Assembly: GCF_040369795.1 (NCBI RefSeq)
Contig: NZ_AP028955.1
Location: 372,001 to 436,000 of the forward strand
Direction: 5' to 3'
DNA from: Spiroplasma_E ixodetis_B
GTDB lineage: Bacteria; Bacillota_I; Bacilli_A; Mycoplasmatales; VBWQ01
DNA: 64,000 bases
Below are positions 51,905-63,068 of this stretch, piece by piece. Positions within the stretch are counted from its first letter, which is position 1; every line of letters starts with the position of its first letter. The position numbers and the translations under genes are program-made. A model generated the notes under the pieces. The model was not told the DNA's origin. It worked only from the letters and a program-made list of their open reading frames with translations, and did no database searches.

Positions 51905-53041
51905 ATGGTTAGTAATGAAAAATATTTAAAACTTAGAGCAAGAATGACTTCACCAGTTAAAGAAAGTAAATATAAAATTGCTTGATGATTAAAAATTATT
52001 TTGATATTTACTTTTCCATTATGGATTATTCCTTTTTTAATTACTAATTTTTTTATTGGTTTAATGATGCGAAATGTTATGGAAAATTTTCAACGAATTG
52101 GACGAAGTACTAATCCAAATTTTTATAAAATTGTTCTCAATACTTTTAGTTTTTATAATCGAGATATGGAATTACAAAATTCTCTACAACTAATGATTGA
52201 TGATAGTGATTGGGATATGACGGAAGCACAAGATATGACGATAACTACTTATGATAATCGCTTGTTATCAGCTTTTTTCATTAATAATCATCAATCTAAT
52301 AAAAAACATAAATGAATAATTGCAACTCATGGTTGACAACAAAATAGCTATAGCATTTTATATTTAGTTAAACATTTTTATGAGCAGGGATATAGTATTG
52401 TTACTTATCATACAAGAGGTCATGGTAGTAATAATATTCATGATGCAATTACTTTTGGCAATAAAGAAGCAGATGATTTATATGCTGTTATTTTAAGTCT
52501 TAATAATTATTTAACAGAAACAGATTTTAAACAACCCCCCAATATTACTTTAATTGGTAATAGTATGGGCGCTAGTACTATTTTGGAAACAATATCTCGA
52601 CTTGATACTGGTAAATTTGGTGTTAAATGCGCAATTTCTGATTGTGGATTTGATAGTTTTAGTCATATTATTAAAATTATGGGTAAACAATACTTTAACC
52701 TTCATTGATTTTGATTTTATTATGGTGTTAAATTTTTCTTTAGGTTAAAAGATAAATTTAATATTAATAGTATTGAACCTATTAATAAATTTAAATATTG
52801 TTCTTCAATTCCTGTATTATTTATTCATGGTAATGATGATGAAACTGTAGCGGCAACAATGGCACAAAAAATTTATGAAGAGAAAATAAATTATGAAGAA
52901 GAAACAATAAGTGAATTATTAATTATGCCATTTGCTAAACATATAAGAGCCGTCACTACCGATTATGATACATATTGCAAAACTACTTTAAAATTTGTTA
53001 ATAAATGAACAAATTTTAAAACTAAAGATAAAGGAGATTAA
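51905..53041 (+). CDS. alpha/beta hydrolase with N-terminal membrane anchor
   Basis: A 378-residue protein. One strong hydrophobic stretch at about 28-55 anchors it; the rest is a serine hydrolase domain with ATHGWQQNSYS (oxyanion side), VTYHTRGHGSN, the nucleophile elbow LIGNSMGAST (Ser220) and near the end VLFIHGNDDETV (Asp) and FAKHIRAV (His). The substrate is unknown; BAAT/DUF-type or lipase-like relatives occur in Spiroplasma. GAGAGGA precedes the ATG and lplA starts eight bases after the stop, so they may be co-transcribed. Confidence 0.85.
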
Positions 53042-53048
53042 ATTAATA

Positions 53049-54041
53049 ATGATTTATTATATTAATAATAGCAAAGACCCATATTTTAATTTAGCAGCCG
53101 AAGAATATTTGATTACTAATCCTTATATAACTGATGAAATCTTATTATTATGACAAAATAATAATACTATTGTTGTTGGTAGAAACCAAAATACAATTGA
53201 AGAAATTAATAATGAATATGTAAGAACAAAAAAAGTTAATGTTGTACGAAGATTATCTGGTGGTGGAACTGTTTATCAAGATTTAGGAAATTTAAATTTT
53301 ACTTTTATTTTTGATAAAAATAAAGATAATGCTCGTAATTATGATCTTTTTACAAAACCAATAGTTAATGTTTTACAAAGTCTAGGTTTAAACGCTCAAT
53401 TTAGTGGTAAAAATGATATTTTAGTTGATGATAAAAAAATATCGGGTAATGCCCAATATACATATAAAAATCGAATTTTACATCATGGTACTATTCTTTT
53501 TAATGTTGATATGCAAATGTTACCAAAAGTATTAAAACCTGATTTGGATAAATTAAAATCAAAAGGTATTAAATCAGTACAAGCACGAGTAACAAATATT
53601 TTACCATTATTAAATCCACCAATAACAATTGAAGAATTTCAAAATTTAATTATTGAACAATTAAAAAGTACAAAAAATACAAAGATTATGGAATTTTCTG
53701 AAAAAATGATTGCTGATATTGAATCATTAGCAAATACTAAATATCGAACTTGAGATTGAGTTTATGGTAAATCTCCAGATTTTGATTTAAAGCATAAAAC
53801 ACTTTTTCCTAGTAAAGGAACTATTCAAGTTTGAATGAATGTTAAGGCAGGAATTATTGAAAATATTAAAATATATGGTGATTTCCTAGGCTCAGCAGGT
53901 ACTACTAGTTTAGAAAAAAAACTAGAAAAACAAAAAAATAATTTAGTAACTATTACTAATATCATTGAAAATGCTAATATTAATGAAATTTTTGGTGAAA
54001 ATTTTTTTGTTGAAGAAATCATAAAAAGTATAATAAAATAA
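53049..54041 (+). CDS. lplA: lipoate-protein ligase A
   Basis: Attaches lipoate, scavenged from the host, to the E2 subunits of 2-oxoacid dehydrogenases (and possibly GcvH). The 330-residue protein has the typical order: FNLAAEEYL, LLLWQNNNTIVVGRNQN, VVRRLSGGGTVYQDLGNLNFT, the adenylate Lys motif DDKKISGNAQYTYKNR, LHHGTILFN, and a C-terminal accessory domain (GTIQVWMNVKAGIIE..., GEN...EII). TGA serves as Trp several times. AAAGGAG lies 13 bases ahead of the ATG. Confidence 0.95.
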
Positions 54042-54099
54042 TGAATAAAATTCTTATTTATGATATCCTTACTTTTATAACTAATATTAAAGAGGAAAT

Positions 54100-54858
54100 A
54101 TGAAGAAATATTTATGGATTTTATTTATAATGTTTATTTTTATAACACTAATTAGCAATGTTATTACATTTTTAGTAAATAATAGTTTTGATCAAACAAA
54201 TAGTATAAATGATATTATTAATCCAACACGCTGTTGACCAAAAAAAGATAGAAATCAATTAAATGTTTGACAATTTTTATATCAAGATGCTATTGATAAA
54301 GTAGGTAAAACTAATGACGATATTGTTAATGGTTTTAATAATTTTTATCTTGCTGAATTTGATAAATACCGTGATTAAGCAATTAAAAATGCTGGTAAAC
54401 CTGGCTATGATGAAATTGGTATACCAACACCAGATATTAATGATTATATTAATAATAAAATTATTCATTCACAATCAATGCAAATATACATGGCCTTAAC
54501 ATTGCGAACATATTTTATTGAGTTTACTATTAATAAAATTGATGATCCAAGTAGTAATTACATTAATGCAAATTAATATTCAAACTTATGAGTTATGAAG
54601 TATTTTGAAGTTGGTTTTTATTTTCAATGAGTAAAAATTTGAATTCAAGATTTAGGTAGAACAATTGAAAAATCAATTGATATTGATTTTTATACTTTTG
54701 ATAAATATGTGGAACGAAATAACAAAGGTGAATATATGTGAAATAAACCACCCATTGCCAATACAGTAAAGCCACTATTAATTTTGGATTCTGATATGAA
54801 AAAAATGTTTAATAAATTATATGAAGAAATTTTAAATAATAATTTACAAGGAAAATAA
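54100..54858 (+). pseudogene. membrane-anchored protein gene with two nonsense codons
   Basis: ATG after AGAGGAA begins MKKYLWILFIMFIFITLIS, a signal-anchor, then a soluble, Asn/Asp-rich part. TAA at 54376-54378 (after DKYRD) and at 54574-54576 (after YINAN) interrupt a frame of 252 codons that otherwise keeps a normal composition to NNNLQGK. Several TGA-Trp codons. Not recognised. It precedes a broken ABC transporter with which it may have formed an operon. Confidence 0.7.
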
Positions 54859-54860
54859 AA

Positions 54861-55565
54861 ATTATTATTCTACAAAATATAAGTAAAAATTATGGTAAAA
54901 ATCAGTTTTTAAAAAATATTAATTTAGAGATACCTGCTTCACAATCACTTGCTATTTTAGGTGCTAATGGTTCTGGTAAAACTACTTTGGTTGAAATTAT
55001 TTCACAAGTTTTAAAACCAACATCAGGTAAATTATTATTTCTTGATGATGTTGGTAAAAAGGTTATTCGGAAAATTGGTGTTCAATTTCAAGAAGGTTAT
55101 TTACCGGTTGGTACACGAATTATTGATTTAATTAAATTTTATAAAAATAAAAAATATATTAAAAGTGAATAAGGAAAATGATTAATTGATTTTTTTGAGT
55201 TAAATGATATTTTGAAAAAAGAAATTTTTTTACTTTCGGTTGGTCAAAGACAAAGATTTAATTGTTTTTTATCAATTTTAAATGATCCTGAAATTTTAAT
55301 TTTAGATGAGTTAGTTACTGGTTTAGATTTAAAAATGCAAATTAAACTTGTTAATTTTATTAAGTCATGAAAAGAAATTAAAAAAATTAATTTATTAATT
55401 GTTTCACACACACCAGAAGAAGTTGAATTACTTTGTGATCGGGTAGTAATTTTAAAAAATGGTGAAATTTATCAAGACTAAAGTATTGATGCAATTATAA
55501 AAAAATATAGTAGTTTACGTAAAATGATGGTGGATTATTATCAAAATGAAGTTAATGGTAACTAA
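54861..55565 (+). pseudogene. ABC transporter ATP-binding protein gene with two nonsense codons
   Basis: The frame carries a complete ATPase: ILGANGSGKTTLVEII (Walker A), FQEGYLPVG (Q-loop), LLSVGQRQRF (signature), ILILDELVTGLD (Walker B) and IVSHTPEEVE (His switch). TAA occurs at 55171-55173 (after YIKSE) and in the C-terminal part (after EIYQD). No ATG fits the start; ATT at 54861 or nearby would be needed after AAGGA. Domain order fits an ABC-2 type exporter with the next gene as permease. Confidence 0.85.
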
Positions 55566-56121
55566 AGAATTATTCAAACAAAGTACTGTTTCTAAATTTT
55601 CAAGACTTTTTTCTTTAATTTCAAAAGTAATTTTTGTAAATCCTAGAAATTATATTTTTGTATTTTTATTAGGTTTTTTAATTTCTGCATTATCATCGTG
55701 ATTATGAAATAATTATAGTTATTATCAGATTTTACCCCCCCCTTTTGTTAAATTTTTTATCAATATCAGTTTTTATTTCATCTTTTTATTTAGGAATGTT
55801 TATGATTGAGTGGCGAAAGAAAAACTTTTTAAAAATAATAAAAATAATTGGTATTAATGAATATTATATTATTTTAACATTTTTTATCAAATTTAATAAT
55901 GGTATCATTATCAGTAAGTATTAATATTATTTATTATAATATTTATTCTTTAATTTCAATATTTAATTTTCATCTAAATTTGCTTTCTAATATTAGATGA
56001 TTTATTTGAATTTTTTTAATATTTGAAAATCATGTACTTTTCCATTATCAGCAAAAATATCAACAATTTTTTTAACAGTTGCTAACATATTTATTACAAC
56101 ATTTTTCCCTAAGTTTAATTT
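55555..56121 (+). pseudogene. ABC transporter permease gene, frameshifted and truncated
   Basis: ATG at 55555 overlaps the ATPase gene by 11 bases and reads MVTKELFKQSTVSKF followed by a membrane helix (FVFLLGFLISALSSWLW). At a run of eight C (55735-55742) the frame must shift to continue LLNFLSISVFISSFYLGMF..., and further breaks occur before the element is cut by the IS630 fragment at 56122. A 69-base piece of the IS5 transposase sits inside (56007-56075). Gene position and hydrophobic helices support a permease. Confidence 0.7.
56007..56075 (-). mobile_element. internal IS5 fragment without ends
   Basis: About 65 bases match the IS5 transposase interior (the codons for IVDIFADNGKVHDFQILKN, read on the minus strand) nearly exactly, while both sides are unrelated sequence and neither terminal repeat is present. 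Confidence 0.75.
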
Positions 56122-56273
56122 ATAGCTAACTAAAGTAATGTTTACTCATATCTTGAAAAACAAAATCAATAGCTTTTTTAATATTTGGTCAATAATTTGG
56201 TAATATTTTTCTTATATTATGTTTTATAGCAAATCAAAAAATGTTCAATTGGATTTAAATTAGGAGAATATGG
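56122..56273 (-). mobile_element. IS630 fragment (3' end of copy 6)
   Basis: Begins with the terminal TAGCTAACTAAAGTAATG and covers the last 40 or so codons of the transposase, then stops at the left end of IS3 copy C. Confidence 0.85.
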
Positions 56274-56671
56274 TCGATGGGTTCCGCTTTATTGGACACT
56301 AATTACGTAGACAAGTGAACAAATTAGTTAAAAGAAAGGAATTATAATTATGGCCAATATTAACTCATATTCAGATGAATTTAAAAAACAAATAGTAGCT
56401 TTATATCAAAGTGGTAAGTCAGTGTCTTGTCTTGCTAAAGAGTACAATGTTACAATAGCAGATACTTATAATTGAATTAAGCAATTTACTAATTCAGGCA
56501 GTTTTAAAACCAAAGATAACCGTCCTGTTGAAGAAAATGAATTAATTAAATTAAGAAAATAATTAAAACAATTAAGAATGGAAAATGATATTTTAAAGCA
56601 AGCAGCACTAATAATAGGCAGAAAATAGAAATTATTACTAAAAATAAAGTTAAATATAAAATTCGTACAAT

Positions 56672-57824
56672 AGACATATTCCGTAAATAAATTTAATCAA
56701 TTGTCAATAATAATATTTATAAATTTTTTAGTGTTAATAATTATAGAAGTTAATATTTTTAAAAAAATACTTTAAAAATAAATTTATATTTCAAACACAA
56801 AAATTGTTAATATTATTTTTATATTAACTTGATAAAAATTTAAATTTTTAAAAAAATATTAAAAATATTTTTTTATTTTAATGGCTTTTTTTTATTAAAA
56901 ATTTCACAAAGTAAGTTAAATCTTAAGTACATAAGTCTAAATATACTTTTTCTACATTTATTTATTAAAATTTTGAATCTTTTTAATCAAGCAAAAACAT
57001 GTTCAACTTTAATTATAATTTTTGAAATAATTTTATTGTAGATTTTTTCTTGTTTAGTTAATTTTTTATTTTTAGTTTTTTTAATAGTGTAATATAGTAT
57101 TTTTATAAATATTTTGTATTCCTTGATATCCCAAATCACCAATAATTATTGTTTTTTCTGAAAATTCAAGATTTTAATTTTTTAATATTTGAAAATCATG
57201 TACTTTTCCATTATCAGCAAAAATATCAAAAATTTTTTTATTAAAAAAGTCATATATAATTTTAAATTTTATAGAAAACATTCAACTTTTACCAGAAAAA
57301 TATTCTAACTGTAGTTTTTTTTAGTTGGTCTTTCAATTTCAATTTCAGTTGAATCAATTAAATAAAATTGAAATTCATTTAAATCTTCTTGTTTTTTCTC
57401 AATTTTTGATTTATATTTTGTTTTTAAAAACTGATAATCTTTGTCATCACTAAGTTTATTTTCTACTCAAGTAATATTTCGAAAACAACTTGATGCACTC
57501 ATTTTATATTTAATAATCATTTGGAAAAAAGTATAATATTCTTTTCAGTATACTAAAGTCATGTTCAATCTTTCTTCAACTGAAAGTTTATATTTTCTAA
57601 CTTTAGTTTTTTTTAAATTTTCTATTTCAATTAATTTTGTTAACATTTCATCAAAATGAAAACGTTTTATACCAAAATATCTATAAAATTGTTCATTTTT
57701 TAATTTTTTTAAATTTTCAAAATTCATTTTTATAAACACCTTATTAATTTATTAATAAAGAAATTATAAAATAAATTTTAAATTATTAATTGACTTTTAA
57801 AAAATTTATTTACGGAATATGTCT
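56672..57824 (-). mobile_element. IS5-family element copy 8
   Basis: 1,153 bp flanked by AAT (56669-56671 and 57825-57827); IS3 copy A shows the empty site (CGTACAATGTGTC). The minus-strand transposase is broken by an insertion in the TILPIKK region and base changes elsewhere. Confidence 0.92.
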
Positions 57825-57904
57825 AATGTGTCGTTTTTTAAAAATCTCTAAATCAACATATTATTTTAATTTCAAGAAAAAAGAAGATAAAATTCAAAAT
57901 AATA

Positions 57905-58911
57905 TAGCTAACTAAAGTAATGTTTACTCATAAATAATGTAAAATAATAATATGTAATTTAAACAGTTTTTGAATTTAAAAGTATAATTCAGCAATATTT
58001 AAAATAGATTAGGAAGATTAAATTACGCCAAAACCATACAGTGAAGACTTACGAAGAAAAGTAATAGAAGCCTATGAAAGTAAAAACATGAAAATTAAAG
58101 AAATTTGTAAAGTGTTCAATATTACTAGAAAGACTTTATTATTATGAAGAAAAAAAAAGAAACTGTGCATATAAAACAAATTTTGAATTATCAAAAAGGA
58201 CATAGCCACAAAATAAAGGATTTAGATGAATTAAAAAATTATTTAGCGCAAAATAAAGATGTTACAGTTCAAAAAGTAATTGAAAAATTTGGTGATATGA
58301 CTAAAGAAACAGTTTATAACTATTTGAAAAAACTAAATTATACATATAAAAAAACTTTTCTATATGAACAAAGAGATAAAAATAAACAAGAAGATTTTTT
58401 AAAAGAAATAGCTAAAATAATGAATGAAGATTTAGTATATATTGATGAATCTGGAATTGATGATAAGGAATTTTATAAATATGGTTGATCTGAAAAAGGT
58501 AAAAGATTATTTGATAATAAACCCGCATATAAAATAAAAAGAATGAGTATAATTGGTTCACTAAATAAAGGTAAATTAAAAGCCCTATGAGCATTTGAAG
58601 GACATTGCAACAGTAAAATTTTTGAATCATATGTAAAAAATATACTAATTCCAGTATTAAAGCGTGGACAAATTATAGTTTTAGATAATGCAACGTTTCA
58701 TAAATCTAAATTAACACAACAATTAATTGAAAATGCTGGATGCAAACTATTATTTCTTCCACCATATTCTCATAATTTAAATCCAATTGAACATTTTTGA
58801 TTTGCTATAAAACATAATATAAGAAAAATATTACCGAATTATTGACCAAATATTAAAAAAGCTATTGATTTTGTTTTTCAAGATATGAGTAAACATTACT
58901 TTAGTTAGCTA
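57905..58911 (+). mobile_element. IS630-family element copy 5
   Basis: Both terminal repeats are present and TA flanks the element (57903-57904 and 58912-58913). The transposase start codon has become ACG (58025, before PKPYSEDL), and a four-base loss in the A-rich RKRKKE codons shifts the frame; from 58144 the frame is open through YIDESGIDD, VLDNATFH and NPIEHFW. Confidence 0.9.
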
Positions 58912-59225
58912 TATGTATGATGAAGTTGTTATTAGTGCTTTTAAAGAAAATAAAGAAGCTTATGGAACAAGAAGATTAAAAGTTGTTCTAAAAGAAAAGA
59001 AAATTAATTTATCAAGACGAAAAATTAAAAAAATTATGAATAAACATAATTTAATATCAAAATACACTAAATTATCATACAAAAATTATCATAATAAAGT
59101 CAATGATAGTCAAATTACTAATCTTGTTAATAGAGAATTTAATAATAGGCTTAAAAATGAAGTTATTGTTAGTGATTTAACTTATGTTCAAGTTAATGGT
59201 AAATGAAACTATATTTGCTTTAATC

Positions 59226-59305
59226 GGGACTTTCCTAAAAACTGTGTTTTTTAAATAAATTTTAGTTGTAAAATCACTAAGTTACACAGATTACTAAACA
59301 TTACC
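59226..59305 (-). repeat. 80-bp MITE with IS256-like ends, copy 2
   Basis: Nearly identical in length and sequence to 19744-19823, in reverse orientation (GGGACTTTCC... to ...AAACATTACC). It lies exactly at the junction between IS3 copy C and the truncated MATE gene, so there is no matching duplication on its two sides. Confidence 0.85.
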
Positions 59306-59464
59306 AAAAAGATATCAAACCATATCATAAATATTACTTGACGATGCAACTCCGGCAATAGCATCATCATTTCCAAATTGACCAACCACAAAATTATTCA
59401 TTAAGTTTATTAATGTTTCAATTAAAGATTGTGCACAAATTGTAATCATAAATAATAATGCCAT
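59306..59464 (-). pseudogene. MATE-family efflux gene, N-terminal fragment
   Basis: Minus-strand frame starting MALLFMITICAQSLIETLIN, followed by NNFVVGQFGNDDAIAGVASS, which resembles the first two helices of MATE transporters. About 53 codons remain before the MITE. A few hydrophobic/polar codons upstream could extend the N-terminus, with no better start. It lies directly after pheT on the same strand. Confidence 0.6.
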
Positions 59465-59509
59465 TTTATAAAAACTTAAATTATTTTTGTTTAATATTTT
59501 GTTATATTT

Positions 59510-61915
59510 TTAACGAATAATTGCTTGAAATTTTTTCTTTAATATTTCTTGAATATTACTTATTTGTCCACTTACTTTTGTTTCATCTAATTGTTCTTCT
59601 TGACTATTAAATTTCAAATTAAAAGTTAATGAGTGTTGATGTTGTGATTTTAATTTTTCATCATTATAAAAATCTACCAAAGATATTTGTTCTAAAAAAT
59701 CAATATTTGCAAACATTATAGCATTTTTTACATCAGAAAATTGAATATCGCTATTAACAATAATTGATATATCACGACTTAAAGCATTAAATTTTGATCA
59801 AATCTTAAATTTAGAAACTACTTTTTGTTGTTCTTCTATGATTTTAACTAACTTACTACAATTAATTTCTGCTAAGAATATTTTTTCAACATTCATTATT
59901 TTTTCAGTTTGTGGATGCAGTGCGCCAATAGTAGCAATATGTTCTTGCTCATAAAAAATATCTGCGCTTAAATACGGATGCATTAAAGAATTATTATTAT
60001 TTTTATAAACAATAGAGTTAAATAAATTTGGCATAACTTTTGCTAAAAAACCATCTAAAAAACCTTTAATAAAATAATACGTACTATTAGTAATTTTATT
60101 AGCATTAATTTTTGGTCAAAAATTATCCATAATCATAAACGCTAAATGATGATTATCATCAGTTTCATCCCTTGTATAAATAGTTTCATCAGTAAAAATT
60201 TTTAATTGTGTTTCTTTACGTGCATAATTATATTGACAAATTCTTAATAAACTATCTGTCAAACTAAAACGCATAACTTCTCTTGTTAATGTCAACGGTG
60301 CTTCTAATTTTACAGGTATTTTATATTTAAAAAAATTAAAATCATTTAATCTCTGCATACTTGTTAAACTATATGTTTTTACTTGATTAAAACCATAACT
60401 TGTTAAATGTTGTCTTCATTTCATCATTAAATTTCCCAATGCTGTTGGCGACTTAAATGATACATTAAATTGTGGTTTAATAACTGGTAATTTATCATAT
60501 CCAAATACTCTGGCAACTTCTTCACTAAAATCATTAGCGTTATTTAAATCACTACGATGATTAGGGACTGTTAATTTTAAAATTTCTTGATTTTTTGCAT
60601 CAATTTCAATTTGACAACCAATAATAGTTAAATAATTAATTATTTCATTAACATCAAATTTTGTACCTAAAATTTTATTAATAAAATTAAAATTGAAGTT
60701 AATCACTTTTGTTTTAACTTGATAAGGAACATCATTACTAAAACCGGTAATTTCATATTTAACTTGCAATTGTCCTAAAATAAACAAATAACGTTGTAAA
60801 GCAATTAAATAATAGTCAGGAACAACTGGTCTTGTTAAACGTTCTAATAATGTATTAATAAGAGCACCATGTCGTTTTGCTTGTTTACTCATTAAGGTAA
60901 CATCAGGATTAATTGAAAATATAAAAACTTCTTTGGAACTTGGTTTAACTTCATATTCAATATTATGACTAACTCCTAAAACACTAAAAGCCAAATATTT
61001 ATCGTGTAATAAAATATCGCCCTCTTTAATTTGCAAATTACCTTCTGGGTATGATTTAGGTGAAATATTTAAAGATGTTTTTTTTAAAACATCAGCACTA
61101 AAAGTAATTAAGGGTTGACCCAATTCTAACATTACTAAATGAATAATATCTTCTGATAAAGTTTTGGGTACAATATTTGCAAGTTGTAGTGTTCTTCTAA
61201 TTCAAATTGGTGTTATTATAGATTTATCATTAAATTCAATCTTTAATGTTGCTAAAGCTTGAATTTTACCATTAAGAACACTAACTTGACTTTTATTATC
61301 AAATTTTCCTATACTACTAACTTCCATGTTTTTTAAAGTAATTTTAAAATAACCGCTTAATTCTCTAGCAATACTATAAATCCCCAAACAATCACTACGA
61401 TTTACTGTTAAATCAATAAAAAAAATTGTATCATCTAAATTTAAATATTGTAACGGATTAATATTACCAATCATTGCATCATCTGGTAAATGAATAATAC
61501 CACTTAATTCTTCTTTATTCTGAACAATACCGCTTAATCCTAATTCTGTTAATGAACAAAGCATTCCTGAAGAAACAACATCTTGAATTGTTCTTTCAAC
61601 AATAGTAAGACAATTACCTAAAACACTTCCTATCCTTGCTACAACAACTTTAATACCAATAACTACATTTGGCGCACCACAAACTATAGTTAACATTTCA
61701 GTACCTACTGTTACTTCACAAATATTTAATTTATTCGATTTAGGATGTTTGGTAATTTTAGTAATTTGACCAACAACTAAGTTTGTATTACTAAACATTA
61801 AATTTTTTACTTGATCAACCTCAAAACCTAAACTATTTAAAGCATCAACGATTTCATAATCTTTAATGCTATTAATATTCAATCACTGCGAAATGATTTT
61901 ACGTGAAACTATCAT
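59510..61915 (-). CDS. pheT: phenylalanyl-tRNA synthetase beta subunit
   Basis: The 801-residue beta chain of the PheS2PheT2 enzyme that charges tRNA-Phe. It begins MIVSRKIISQWLNINSIKDY (start ATG after AAAAGGAG) and shows the N-terminal tRNA-binding OB domain (NLVVGQITKITKHPKSNKL, VCGAPNV), VNRSDCLGIYSIARELSG of B3/B4, ILGTKFDVNEIINYL and NHRSDLNNANDFSEEVARVFGYD (B5), and a C-terminal anticodon domain (FNALSRDISIIVNSDIQF...). Five or more TGA-Trp codons are required. It starts 25 bases after pheS ends. Confidence 0.96.
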
Positions 61916-61939
61916 TTTATTTTATACTCCTTTTAATTT

Positions 61940-63004
61940 TTAAAATTGTTTTAAGAATCGAAAATCATTATTATAAAATAATCTGATATCGTCAATGTCA
62001 TATTTAATCATAGTAATTCTTTCAATGCCTATACCAAAGGCAAAACCTGCTGTTGTTTCGTCTAAACCAGCAGCAATAAAAACATTTGGATGAATCATAC
62101 CAGCACCTAAAACTTCAATTCAACCAGTATACTTACATAATGAACAACCTTCTGTATTACATTTTGGGCAACTTACATCTACTTCAACTGAAGGCTCCGT
62201 AAATGGAAAATAACTAGGACGTAATCTTGTTTTAGTTTCCATACCAAAAAATTGGTGACAAAAATAATTTAATGTTCATTTTAAATTTGCAAAAGTAATG
62301 TTAGAACCAACTAAAAAACCATCAACTTGCATAAATTGATGAGAATGAGTAACATCATCATCATCTTTTCGATAAACATTTCCTAAACTAATAATAGCGG
62401 TGGTTTCTTTTGAATTTTTATCTTGCTCGCTAAGAATGCGTGCAGTCATATTTGTAGCATGTGTTCTTAATAATCAACGATTAAGTTTGTCATTATTATT
62501 TTCAAGATAAAAAGTATCTTGCATATCTCTTGCTGGATGATCAAATGGTAAATTTAAGCGATTAAAATTATATTCTTCATTTTCTACTTCATTACCACTA
62601 ATGATTTGATAACCCAAATTTTTAAAAATTTCAGATATTTCGGTAACAGTTTTTAATAGAGGATTGATGTGACCAATATTAAAATCAATACCCGGTAGTG
62701 TTAAATCAATTTCTGAAGATTTAAGACGCTCATTAATGTTATCTTTCTCAATTTCATTAAATTTTTTTATTATATATTCATTAATTTCTTTTTTTAATTT
62801 ATTAGCTGCTTGACCAATTTCAATTCTAAAATTATGAGGAAACTTTTCTAAAGATTTTAATATATTATTAATATCCGAATTTTTACCTAAATATTGTGAT
62901 TTTAAAACTTGCAATTTATGTAAATCAGCAACTTCATCAATATTATTAAATGCTTGCTGTCTAATAATTTCTAATCTTTTTTTTAAATCGTTAACCGCTA
63001 ACAT
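61940..63004 (-). CDS. pheS: phenylalanyl-tRNA synthetase alpha subunit
   Basis: Catalytic alpha chain, 354 residues. An N-terminal coiled-coil (about 1-95, LEIIRQQAFNNIDEV...) is followed by the class II core: HPARDMQDTFYL, LLRTHATNMTARI (motif 2 region), THSHQFMQVDGF, LRPSYFPFTEPSVEVDV, a CPKC...CSLC cysteine cluster, GWIEVLGAGMIHPNV and FGIGIERITMIKYDI (motif 3). One TGA-Trp occurs just before LLRTHATN. The ATG at 63002-63004 follows GAGGAATAG. Transcribed with pheT. Confidence 0.96.
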
Positions 63005-63068
63005 TCTATTCCTCCATTAATTTGTTAATATGTATAATTAAATTTTTATAATTCAAAATAAGTATAAT

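Larger units (their letters stand above)
56274..59225 (+). mobile_element. IS3-family element copy C with nested IS5 and IS630, 3'-truncated
   Basis: OrfA starts at 56350 (MANINSYSDEFKKQIVALYQSG) and has one TAA (56560-56562) before TAG 56626-56628. IS5 copy 8 sits at the start of orfB and IS630 copy 5 about 80 bases further on. OrfB resumes at 58913 (MYDEVVISAFKENKEAYG) and runs to NGKWNYICF, where an 80-bp MITE and unrelated sequence replace the rest, including the catalytic second Asp and Glu. Confidence 0.88.
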
